Assembly (NCBI GenBank): GCA_964572855.1
Contig: CAZNGF010000057.1
Coordinates: 1-18,804, forward strand
DNA length: 18,804 nt
Direction of reading: 5' to 3'
Source: CAZNGF01 sp964572855
Lineage (GTDB): Bacteria > Bipolaricaulota > Bipolaricaulia > RBG-16-55-9 > JAJCYT01
Below the pieces are notes generated by a model that had not been told where the DNA came from, did no database searches, and saw nothing but the letters and a program-made list of their open reading frames with translations. The position numbers and the translations under genes are program-made. This document shows, piece after piece, positions 6,207 through 13,496 of this stretch. Position 1 is the stretch's first letter; each line of letters opens with the position of its first letter.

Positions 6207-6770
6207 ACGGTTTACATTCCACACGTTGAACGAATAGCCCGGGCCGTAATCCGACTGGCAGGGACCGACGAAGATGTTGCGCTTCCACGCGTTCTGGCGC
6301 GCGACCTTGGACTGGTTCATTTGGCAGCCCATCGCGGAGTGGAAGTGGAAGCTGTCGATTTTTTCGATGCCCCAGTCCTTCTGGAAGGGTTTGGCCAGCT
6401 TGATCGGGGCGCGCTCGGGCTCGAAGCCGTACGGCTTGGGCGCGTCCCAGTGGCCCAGTTTGGCGATCTGCAGATCGAGCAGGTGCATGGTGAGCTTGAA
6501 CTGCAGGTCGAAGAGTGCGTCGTGGTCGACGAAGGGCATGCGCGCCAAGCGCTCGAACCCCTTGAGGATCCAGTGGATGCGCTCGGCATCCAGCTCCTTG
6601 ACCATGTAAGGGTGGTGTTTCAGGTGCTTCAGGACCATCAGGGTCTTGTCCGCGTCCTCGCTGTGCATCGACCGGTAGTCGCGCGGCATGAACTCGGCGC
6701 GCGCCTGCGGCGCCACCAGCACCAGCGCGGCGAACAACACGATCGTTAAAGACAATAGGCCTTTCTGCAT
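6204..6770 (-). CDS. Exported protein of unknown function, 188 residues
   Basis: I do not recognise a family. The N-terminus MQKGLLSLTIVLFAALVLVA with APQARA|E is a clear signal peptide, with cleavage expected after A25. The mature part is mostly helical up to about residue 105, with the His-rich patch LKHLKHHPYM (47-56). It then has a less regular tail with HFHSAMGC (142-149). Its two mature cysteines, C149 and C171, could form a disulfide or, with nearby His residues, hold a metal or heme, but no CxxCH motif is present. The start is supported by GGGGGAG four bases before the ATG. The gene is the first of a probable three-gene unit with the Nudix and eIF2B-like genes, separated from them by three inverted repeats. 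Confidence 0.8.
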   Translation of the reverse strand: MQKGLLSLTIVLFAALVLVAPQARAEFMPRDYRSMHSEDADKTLMVLKHLKHHPYMVKELDAERIHWILKGFERLARMPFVDHDALFDLQFKLTMHLLDLQIAKLGHWDAPKPYGFEPERAPIKLAKPFQKDWGIEKIDSFHFHSAMGCQMNQSKVARQNAWKRNIFVGPCQSDYGPGYSFNVWNVNR

Positions 6771-6802
6771 AAACTCCCCCTTGACCGGATTGGTTGGATT
6801 TC

Positions 6803-6831
6803 AGCGTAGCGCGGATCGCGCGGACTGACAA
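6803..6831 (-). promoter_or_regulatory. Candidate promoter for the exported-protein gene
   Basis: On the minus strand TTGTCA (6831-6826) is followed after 17 bases by TACGCT (6808-6803). The -35 matches 5 of 6; the -10 is weak. The predicted start near 6796 leaves about 26 bases before the ATG at 6770. Confidence 0.4.
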
Positions 6832-6911
6832 GTGCCCAACGTCACAAACGGGCGACTTGAACGTAACGTATAAGACAATCGACCGAAATTTCACCTTCTC
6901 GGACGCCGACA

Positions 6912-6941
6912 CCCAGCGCGTCCGGGTGGGTACGCGCTGGG
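6912..6941. repeat. 10-bp inverted repeat with 10-base loop
   Basis: CCCAGCGCGT (6912-6921) and ACGCGCTGGG (6932-6941) are perfect complements around CCGGGTGGGT. It sits in the 233-base gap between the divergent exported-protein gene and tRNA-Leu, 22 bases before the tRNA promoter. It may be a protein-binding site or hairpin; nothing else in the sequence tells which. Confidence 0.4.
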
Positions 6942-6963
6942 CCGCATGCGCAGGCCACCTCGC

Positions 6964-6992
6964 TTGACGGGGGCGCCCCCTGCGCGTACAAT
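6964..6992 (+). promoter_or_regulatory. Promoter of tRNA-Leu
   Basis: TTGACG (6964-6969) and TACAAT (6987-6992) are separated by 17 bases. The -10 ends 11 bases before the mature tRNA. The stretch between is CGCAGCGCCGC, a GC-rich discriminator typical of stringently controlled stable-RNA promoters. The spacer overlaps a perfect 12-bp palindrome GGGGGCGCCCCC (6969-6980). Confidence 0.8.
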
Positions 6993-7003
6993 CGCAGCGC
7001 CGC

Positions 7004-7091
7004 GCCGGAGTGGCGGAACTGGCAGACGCGCACGGTTCAGGACCGTGTGGAGGTACACTCCTTGCGGGTTCGAGTCCCGCCTCCGGCACCA
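7004..7091 (+). tRNA. tRNA-Leu(CAG)
   Basis: This is an 88-base class II tRNA. The acceptor arm GCCGGAG pairs with CTCCGGC, followed by an A discriminator and an encoded CCA. The anticodon stem CACGG/CCGTG holds TTCAGGA, giving anticodon CAG. A long variable arm with GGAG/CTCC pairing and a T arm with GGGTTCGAGTCCC complete it. The long variable arm and A73 identify it as leucine rather than serine. Confidence 0.97.
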
Positions 7092-7143
7092 CCCACCCCA
7101 GTATTCCTTGCAATCGCAGAGACGGGAAGAAGGAGAAAAGGAA

Positions 7144-8550
7144 CTACGCTTGCGCGCTTTCGAACGCGCGAGCCGCGCGCAGTAGCTTTTTCTCCTGCAG
7201 TTTGTCGGCGATGAGTTGCAGGCCAAAGGGCAACCCGTCAACCTGCCCGCCGGGAAGCGAGATCGCCGGCACGCCGGCCAGGTTACACGAGACCGTGTAG
7301 ATGTCGGTCAGATACATGGTCACGGGATCGTCGGTCCTCTCGCCTAGGGCGAAAGCGGGCGTCGCCGCCGCCGGGCTCAGCAGCACGTCGGCCCGCTCGA
7401 ACGCGCGGTCGAAGTCGCGCTTGATCAGGGCGCGCGCCCGCTGGGCCTTGCCGTAGAACTGCTCGTAGTAGCCGGCGGAGAGCGCGTACGTGCCCAGCAG
7501 CACGCGCCGCTTGACCTCGGGACCAAAGAGCGTATCGCGGGTCTCGGCGAAGCAGTCGAACAGCGTGGCGTCGCTGACGCGGCCCGTGTAGCGCACACCG
7601 TCGAAGCGGGCGAGGTTTGCACTCGCCTCCGCGCACGAGATCAGGTAATAGGTGGGCAGCGCATACGGCGCGTGCGGCAGGGACACCTCGACGACCTCGG
7701 CCCCCAGCCTCTCGAAGGTCGCGCGCCATTCGGCCAAACGCGCCGCGGCCGCGCCGCTCAACCCAGAGACGTACTCGCGCGGCACGCCCACGCGCAGACC
7801 ACTCACCCCGTCGTCGATCCCGGCCAGGTAGTCCTCGGGAGGCCGGTTAATCGAGGTCGAATCCAGCGGATCGTGCCCGGCGATGGCGTTCAGCAGCAGG
7901 GCCGCGTCCCCGACCGACTTCGCGATAGGCCCGATCTGGTCCAGCGAGGAGGCGTAGGCCACCAGGCCGTAGCGCGACACGAGCCCGTAGGTGGGTTTGA
8001 GACCGACGACGCCGCAAAACGCTGCCGGCAACCGCACCGAGCCGCCCGTGTCCGTGCCGAGGGCGGCGTAGGCCGTGTGTGAGGCCACCGCGGCGGCCGA
8101 GCCGCCCGACGACCCGCCCGCCACGCGCGCGGGGTCGTGCGGGTTGCGCGCCGGCCCGTAGGCGGAGTTCTCGTTGGACGACCCCATGCCGAACTCGTCC
8201 AGGTTCGTCTTGCCCACGACCACAGCGCCCGCGGCTTTGAGCCGCACCACGGCGGTGGCGTCGTAGACGGGCGTGTAGCGCTCGAGCAGCTTCGACCCGC
8301 AGGTCGTGGGCAGGCCGGCGGTCGAGATCAGGTCCTTGATCGCGATCGGGACCCCCTGCAAGGGCCCTTCCGGAGCGGAGGCGGCCTGTCGGGCGACCGT
8401 CTCGCGTGCGGCGAGGGCCAGATACGTCCCCAACGCCTCGCCGCGCGCCTCGATCGCTTCGTAGAGCACGTTTACGGCGTCCGCGGGCGTGGCCTCGCCC
8501 GTCTCAAACGCCCGAATCAAACCGCCAACGCCGCGTTGGTTCAGCGTCAC
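7144..8550 (-). CDS. gatA: GatA, Asp-tRNA(Asn)/Glu-tRNA(Gln) amidotransferase subunit A
   Basis: GatA is the glutaminase-type subunit of GatCAB, which amidates Asp-tRNA(Asn) and Glu-tRNA(Gln) in the cytoplasm. The 468-residue protein carries the amidase signature GGSSGGSAAAVA and GTDTGGSVRLPAAFCG. The catalytic triad is Lys72 (in IKDLI), cis-Ser147 and nucleophile Ser171, with the same 99-residue Lys-Ser spacing as in known GatA. FGMGSSNENSAYGP and PTYGLVSRYGLVAYASSLDQ are also GatA-specific. The GTG at 8550 is chosen because GGGAGG lies just before it; the TTG start ten codons upstream has that site inside its reading frame. gatB and gatC are not in the window. The gene is divergent from the beta-helix operon and converges on tRNA-Leu. 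Confidence 0.95.
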   Translation of the reverse strand: MTLNQRGVGGLIRAFETGEATPADAVNVLYEAIEARGEALGTYLALAARETVARQAASAPEGPLQGVPIAIKDLISTAGLPTTCGSKLLERYTPVYDATAVVRLKAAGAVVVGKTNLDEFGMGSSNENSAYGPARNPHDPARVAGGSSGGSAAAVASHTAYAALGTDTGGSVRLPAAFCGVVGLKPTYGLVSRYGLVAYASSLDQIGPIAKSVGDAALLLNAIAGHDPLDSTSINRPPEDYLAGIDDGVSGLRVGVPREYVSGLSGAAAARLAEWRATFERLGAEVVEVSLPHAPYALPTYYLISCAEASANLARFDGVRYTGRVSDATLFDCFAETRDTLFGPEVKRRVLLGTYALSAGYYEQFYGKAQRARALIKRDFDRAFERADVLLSPAAATPAFALGERTDDPVTMYLTDIYTVSCNLAGVPAISLPGGQVDGLPFGLQLIADKLQEKKLLRAARAFESAQA

Positions 8551-8586
8551 GAGACCTCCCTTTGCGCGTTGGATCAACAAACGGCC

Positions 8587-8615
8587 ACGATAGCGCTCGG
8601 CCCCATCCCCTTCAA
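8587..8615 (-). promoter_or_regulatory. Candidate promoter for gatA
   Basis: On the minus strand TTGAAG (8615-8610) is followed after 17 bases by TATCGT (8592-8587). Transcription would start near 8580 and leave about 30 bases before the GTG. It is back to back with the beta-helix promoter 29 bases away. Confidence 0.5.
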
Positions 8616-8643
8616 GGACGACGCATCGGAGCTTGCTTTTGGA

Positions 8644-8672
8644 TTGCCATCGCGATTCCGGCGACGTATAGT
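8644..8672 (+). promoter_or_regulatory. Promoter of the beta-helix operon
   Basis: TTGCCA (8644-8649) and TATAGT (8667-8672) are separated by exactly 17 bases. The predicted start near 8679 gives a 45-base leader that ends with AAGGAGG six bases before the ATG at 8724. Confidence 0.65.
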
Positions 8673-8723
8673 GAAGTCACACCCCGACATGTAACTTTCC
8701 GACAACCGTAAGGAGGCCGTTCC

Positions 8724-11558
8724 ATGACGAAGGGAAAGGCGTGGCTCGCCACGTGCGGGGTGTGTTTCGCGTTGGCCGTGGGGCTGGGCGTGCAGGCATG
8801 GGGACAGATCCCGCCGCCCCCGCCCATTCCGGGCTTCGGGGGGACGGGCACGTGCTCGGGCCGGATCAAGCGCGTCCCCAGCGACTGCCGCACGATCCAG
8901 AACGCCGTCGATCGCTCCAACCCGGGCGACCGCATCGTGATCCGCCCCGACACGTATCGGGAAAACGTCGTGATCCGCAACAAGAACCGCATCTCGCTCG
9001 AGTCCGAAAACGGCACCGACAACCGGCCCGTGATCGTTTCAGGCCGCTCGGCCAACCGGGGGCCCATCTTCGAGATCCGGAACTCGCGCGACATCGTGTT
9101 CGAGGACGCGTTCGTGATCCGCAACGGGACGGTCGGCTTCGAGATCACGGGCGGGCAGCGCGTCGAGCTCAACGGGCGCGACAACCGCCACATCGTCGTC
9201 GAGGAGAACGCGGGCTCCGGGGTCACGATGAGCGGGGGGATCGTCACGGGCCAGTTCGTCCTGATCCGGAACAACGCCCAGCAGGACGAGGACGCGGTCG
9301 GCTGGGGACTTGAACTGCGCAACGGCGCCAGCTTCGAAATCGACGCCGCCCGCATCGTCAACCACCCCAGCGGCGGCGCGCTGGTCGAGACCGGCGGGGT
9401 GCTGAAGCTGTCGAACGGCGAGATCACCACCAGCGGCGGCCCCGGCGTGCAGGTGACGGCCGGTCAGGTCCAGCTGCTGGCGATGTCGGTCTCGCAGCAC
9501 GCCGGCCCGGGTGCGCTGCTGGTGGAGGCTCAGGGCTTGTTCGCCGAGAGCACCGTCACCGCGAACGGCGCCGAGGGGATCGACGCCGAGAACTCCGAGC
9601 TGATCGTGGACGGCACGGCGGTGAGCGTCCACCCGGCGGACGGGGTCAAGCTCGCCAACACGGCCGGGGAAATCGTCGGCTCAACGGTCGAGCGCAACGA
9701 GGGCTTCGGGGTGTTCGTCTCGGCGACGTCCGAGCTCACGCTCAACGGGAGCAAGGTCGACCAGAACGGCAAGAGCGGCGTGCGCATCGAGGGGGAGTCC
9801 AGCGTCGCGGGCCGCAACGACGAGGTCACCGACAACGGCGAATGGGGCGTCGACGTGGCCGGCAGCAGCGTCGCGCTCAGCGGCACGCTCGTCTCGGGAC
9901 ACCCCGAGGACGGCGTCCGATTGCGGGACAGCACGGGCTCGTTCAAGTCCGAGAGCTCGATCCGAGACAACGCCAAGGTGGGCATCCTAAGCACGAACAG
10001 CACCTTGACGCTGGCCGACTCCGCCGTGAGCGCCAACGGCTCCGAGGGCGCAAAGCTGACCGATTCCGCGGCCGAGATCGGCGGCAGCACGATCGACGGC
10101 AACGGCCTGGACGGGATCGATATGGACGGCTCCTCGGCCGACATCGAAGACACGACCGTGCGCGCCAACGGCGAGGACGGCCTCACGATGACCGCGTCCT
10201 CGGCCACGATCGGCGCGTCCACCATCGACGCCAACGGCACGGCCGACGCGCAAGCGGTCGGGATAAGGGAGCGGGACGCTTCTGCCGTGACCATGAGCGG
10301 CTCGCGCGTCACCAACCACCCCGACGACGGCATGAACCTGGCCGACAGCACGGCCACGCTGACAGGCAGCGAGGTGCGCGCCAACGGCAACCGCGGGATC
10401 TTCCTGCAGGACTCGTCCATGACGGCCGGGACAACGCTGGTGGCGGGGCACCCCAACGACGGGGTGCAGCTGGCCGCCTCCTCGGCCGAGCTGAATCGCT
10501 GCACCGTCGAGGACAACGGCGGGCGCGGGCTCGGCGCGGCAAACTCCACGCTCACGGTGAGCGACAGCCGGGTGCGCGCCAACGGCATGGACGGGATCGA
10601 GCTTGAGAACTCCTCGCTCAACGGCGCCCAGCTCGAGATCACCGACAACGGGGACCGCGGGGTGCACGCGGCCGACTCCGGGCTCGTGGTCAACACGGGC
10701 ACGGTCTCGGGCCACCCCAACCAGGGGATGTTCCTGGAGCGCTCCTCGATGGGGATCAACGCGGTGCGGGTCGTGGACAACGGCGGGCGCGGGCTCGACC
10801 TGGAGGCCTCCTCCACGACCGCCGGCGCCGACTCCAGCGTGGCCGGCAACGGCGCCGACGGCGTGAGCCTGACGTCGAGCTCGTTCAACGCCAGCGACAC
10901 CGTGATCCGGAACAACGCGGGCTTCGGGATCGTGGCGCGCGAGTCCACCTTGACGCTCGTCAACGGCGAGGTGAGCGGCCATCCCGACGACGGGCTCAAC
11001 CTGACGGCCTCGTCGGCCAACCTCAAGGACGCGACCGTGGCGGACAACCAGGGGCGCGGCTTTCACGCCGTCGACAGCGCCTCGCTCACGGTTGCCGGCA
11101 GCGAGCTGCGCGACAACGGCGGCGAGGGCGTCTCGCTGGTGCGCTCGGCCGCGGCGCTCAGCGCCGCGCGCGTCGCGGGCAACGGCGGAACGGGCCTGAG
11201 CTTGAGCGAGCGCTCGTCCGCTTCGCTGGTCGACACGACGATCGAGGGGAACGCGGGCGACGGCGTGCGCGTGCGGACCGGCACCTTGGACGCGCGCGGC
11301 GCGACCGTCAGCGGCAACGCCGGGCACGGGATCGCGGCCGTGAGCCGCTCCTCGCTTGCGTTGGTGAACACCGAGGTGAGCGACAACGACGCGGACGGGG
11401 TTCGCCTGGAACGGGCCGCGCTCGCGCTGCGCGACAGCCGCGTCGCGGACAACGGCGGCTTCGGCGTGTTCGCCGACGGGGCTTCGGTGGCCTCGGGGAC
11501 CGGCAACACGATTACCGGCAACGACCCGGATCTGTCCGACAACATCACGACGCTCTGA
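8724..11558 (+). CDS. Large exported right-handed beta-helix repeat protein (long paralog, 944 residues)
   Basis: A signal peptide (cleavage expected after AWG27) gives a mature start QIPPPPPIPG. A Cys pair (C44, C55) leads into DCRTIQNAVDRSNPGDRIVI and TYRENVVI, the usual entry of pectin-lyase-fold/NosD-like helices. From about residue 211 to the end run some 32 turns of 22-23 residues plus a short cap, of the form V-x-x-N-G-x-x-G-h-x-L-x-x-S-S-x-h-x-x-x-x-h. Asn-Gly is replaced by His-Pro in turns with His at 214, 303, 393, 532, 576, 664 and 753. No catalytic residues of pectate lyases, epimerases or hydrolases can be placed, so a structural, adhesive or glycan-binding role is as likely as an enzyme. 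No C-terminal barrel, PEP-CTERM or LPXTG signal is seen. The ATG is preceded by AAGGAGG. It begins a probable three-gene operon. Confidence 0.88.
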   Translation: MTKGKAWLATCGVCFALAVGLGVQAWGQIPPPPPIPGFGGTGTCSGRIKRVPSDCRTIQNAVDRSNPGDRIVIRPDTYRENVVIRNKNRISLESENGTDNRPVIVSGRSANRGPIFEIRNSRDIVFEDAFVIRNGTVGFEITGGQRVELNGRDNRHIVVEENAGSGVTMSGGIVTGQFVLIRNNAQQDEDAVGWGLELRNGASFEIDAARIVNHPSGGALVETGGVLKLSNGEITTSGGPGVQVTAGQVQLLAMSVSQHAGPGALLVEAQGLFAESTVTANGAEGIDAENSELIVDGTAVSVHPADGVKLANTAGEIVGSTVERNEGFGVFVSATSELTLNGSKVDQNGKSGVRIEGESSVAGRNDEVTDNGEWGVDVAGSSVALSGTLVSGHPEDGVRLRDSTGSFKSESSIRDNAKVGILSTNSTLTLADSAVSANGSEGAKLTDSAAEIGGSTIDGNGLDGIDMDGSSADIEDTTVRANGEDGLTMTASSATIGASTIDANGTADAQAVGIRERDASAVTMSGSRVTNHPDDGMNLADSTATLTGSEVRANGNRGIFLQDSSMTAGTTLVAGHPNDGVQLAASSAELNRCTVEDNGGRGLGAANSTLTVSDSRVRANGMDGIELENSSLNGAQLEITDNGDRGVHAADSGLVVNTGTVSGHPNQGMFLERSSMGINAVRVVDNGGRGLDLEASSTTAGADSSVAGNGADGVSLTSSSFNASDTVIRNNAGFGIVARESTLTLVNGEVSGHPDDGLNLTASSANLKDATVADNQGRGFHAVDSASLTVAGSELRDNGGEGVSLVRSAAALSAARVAGNGGTGLSLSERSSASLVDTTIEGNAGDGVRVRTGTLDARGATVSGNAGHGIAAVSRSSLALVNTEVSDNDADGVRLERAALALRDSRVADNGGFGVFADGASVASGTGNTITGNDPDLSDNITTL

Positions 11559-11619
11559 CCGGGCTCGTCGGGGACGGCCTCGGTGGGCCGCCCCGGGCCC
11601 TGTAGGGGAGGTAAGCTAC

Positions 11620-13485
11620 ATGCGACGCACCGCGTTTACAAGCATCGCCGTTTGGCTGCTGGGACTGCTCGTGCTGGCGCCGTTGGCCCGGGGACAGATT
11701 CCGCCGCCGCCCATCCCCGGCATCGGGGGCGGAACGTGCGCCACGGCGCGCGTCAAGCGCGTCCCGAGCGACTGCCGCACGATTCAAGAGGCCGTCGACC
11801 GGGCCAGGCCGGGCGACCGCATCGTGATCCGACCGGGCACCTACCGCGAGAACGTCGAGATCCGGAACAAGAACCGCATCTCGCTCGAATCCGACAACGG
11901 GACCGACGCGCGCCCGGTGGTCGTGCAGGGGCGTTCGCCCCACCGCGGTCCCATCTTCGAGATCCGTAGCTCCAGGGACGTCGAGTTCGTGGACGCGTTC
12001 GTGGTCGAGAACGGGACCGTGGGCTTCGAAATCAACGCGAGCCAGCGGATCCAGCTCAACGGCCGCGAGAACCGGCGGATCGTCGTACAGGGCAACGGCG
12101 GGTCCGGCCTGGTGCAAAGCGGCGCCGACGTGACGGGCCAGTTCGTCGTGGCCCAGAACAACGGGGCAAGCGGAGGCGGGGGCTGGGGAATCGAGTTGAA
12201 CAACGGCGCCTCGCTACAACTGACCGACGTGCAAGTCTTGAACCACCCCAGCGGCGGCGCGCGTCTGGAGGCGGGCGCCACGCTGGACCTGGCACAGGGC
12301 GAGCTCAACGCCAGCGGCGGTCCGGGCGTGCAGGCCGCGCGATCTCAGCTTCAACTCCGGCAAATCGTCGTGAGCGCGCACGAGGGTCCGGGGCTGACCC
12401 TCGCGGGGTCGGCCGCCCAATTGCTGGCCACGGCCGTGCGCGAAAACGGGGAAGCCGGCGTCGCGGCGGGCGAGAGCTCGGCGCTCACGCTGGAGGCAGT
12501 GGAGCTGAGCTCGAACGGCGGGGACGGGATTCTTTTGGATAACTCGTCGCTGGAAGCGCTCGATTTGACCGTCGCCGACAACGGCGCGCGCGGGATCGCG
12601 GCGACCGGGTCGAGCCTCACCGTAAGCCGGGCCAGCGTCACGGGCCACCCCCAACAGGGGATCCTGCTGACGCGCTCCTCGCTGAGCGGCCGGGAGAGCC
12701 GGGTCGCGGGCAACGATGCGCAAGGGCTGGACGCCAACGACAGCGCGGCCTCGTTCGAGAGCCTCACCGTCGAGGGCAACGGCGCCGACGGCGCCCGGCT
12801 GAGCGGGAGCGCCCTCAGCGGAAACGACGTCGAAGTGCGCGACAACGGGGGGCACGGCGTCCTGAGCGAACGCGGATCGCTCGCGCTGACGGGCGGCGCG
12901 GTCAGCGGCCACCCGGGCGACGGCTTCAAGCTGACGGCCTCGTCGGCGGCTCTCGCAGACGTTCAGATCGCGAACAACGAGGGAGCCGCCTTCCGAGCCG
13001 CGGACAGCGCCTCGCTCTCGCTCACGGACGCGACGCTACAGGGCAACGGCGGCGGGGTCGTCTTGACGAACTCGGCTCTCGCGCTGCAGGGCACCTCGGT
13101 GCTGGACCACAACGCGCTCGGCCTCGACCTGAGCGAGGGATCCTCGGCGGCACTTGTGGGCGCAACCGTGCGCGGCAACGCGGGCGGCGGCGTGCGCCTC
13201 TCCGGCGGCAGCCTGGAGGTGCGGGGCGGCGATATCAGCGCGAACGCCGGCCACGGAATCGATGCGCTCGGCCGCTCGTCGCTCTCGATCGCCGGCGCGG
13301 CGGTGTCGGGCAACGACGGCGACGGGGTTCACCTGGAGGCCTCCGCCCTGGCGCTGCGGGACAGCCAAGTGCGGGACAACGGCGGCTTCGGCGTGTTCGC
13401 CGACGGGGAGTCGGTGGTCGCGGGAAGCGGCAACGCGATTGCCGGCAACGACCCGGACTTGTCGGAGGGGATCGCGGGACTGTAA
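11620..13485 (+). CDS. Exported right-handed beta-helix repeat protein (short paralog, 621 residues)
   Basis: This is a tandem paralog of the preceding gene, 61 bases downstream, with its own GGGGAGG site. The signal peptide ends at ARG25 and the mature protein again starts with QIPPPPIPG. The Cys pair is C40 and C52. Residues following DCRTIQ are about 80% identical to the long protein over some 88 positions by my alignment. It has about 18 turns plus a cap, against 32 plus a cap. Turns 1-3 match turns 1-3 of the long protein, and its last 13-15 match the last 13-15 there. His-Pro turns have His at 209, 343 and 431. The C-terminal cap reads NDPDLSEG against NDPDLSDN in the partner. Function is unknown; no catalytic motif is seen. 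Confidence 0.88.
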   Translation: MRRTAFTSIAVWLLGLLVLAPLARGQIPPPPIPGIGGGTCATARVKRVPSDCRTIQEAVDRARPGDRIVIRPGTYRENVEIRNKNRISLESDNGTDARPVVVQGRSPHRGPIFEIRSSRDVEFVDAFVVENGTVGFEINASQRIQLNGRENRRIVVQGNGGSGLVQSGADVTGQFVVAQNNGASGGGGWGIELNNGASLQLTDVQVLNHPSGGARLEAGATLDLAQGELNASGGPGVQAARSQLQLRQIVVSAHEGPGLTLAGSAAQLLATAVRENGEAGVAAGESSALTLEAVELSSNGGDGILLDNSSLEALDLTVADNGARGIAATGSSLTVSRASVTGHPQQGILLTRSSLSGRESRVAGNDAQGLDANDSAASFESLTVEGNGADGARLSGSALSGNDVEVRDNGGHGVLSERGSLALTGGAVSGHPGDGFKLTASSAALADVQIANNEGAAFRAADSASLSLTDATLQGNGGGVVLTNSALALQGTSVLDHNALGLDLSEGSSAALVGATVRGNAGGGVRLSGGSLEVRGGDISANAGHGIDALGRSSLSIAGAAVSGNDGDGVHLEASALALRDSQVRDNGGFGVFADGESVVAGSGNAIAGNDPDLSEGIAGL

Positions 13486-13496
13486 GCTGGCGCCCC

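Noticed and set aside
5805..6749. 314-residue plus-strand frame opposite the Nudix and exported-protein genes
   Set aside because: It runs through the inverted-repeat cluster and the ends of two better-supported genes.
9530..11327. Long minus-strand frames (505 and 446 residues) opposite the long beta-helix gene
   Set aside because: They mirror the repeats of the sense gene in GC-rich DNA, have no ribosome site, and are low-complexity in composition.
8724..11558. Assignment of the beta-helix protein as a pectate lyase or mannuronan epimerase
   Set aside because: The fold entry matches, but no catalytic Asp/Arg or Tyr/His sets could be placed in the turns.
8724..13485. Regular repeats considered as a CRISPR array or DNA satellite
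   Set aside because: The repeats are in frame, degenerate at the DNA level and make a protein solenoid. There are no uniform repeats with unique spacers.
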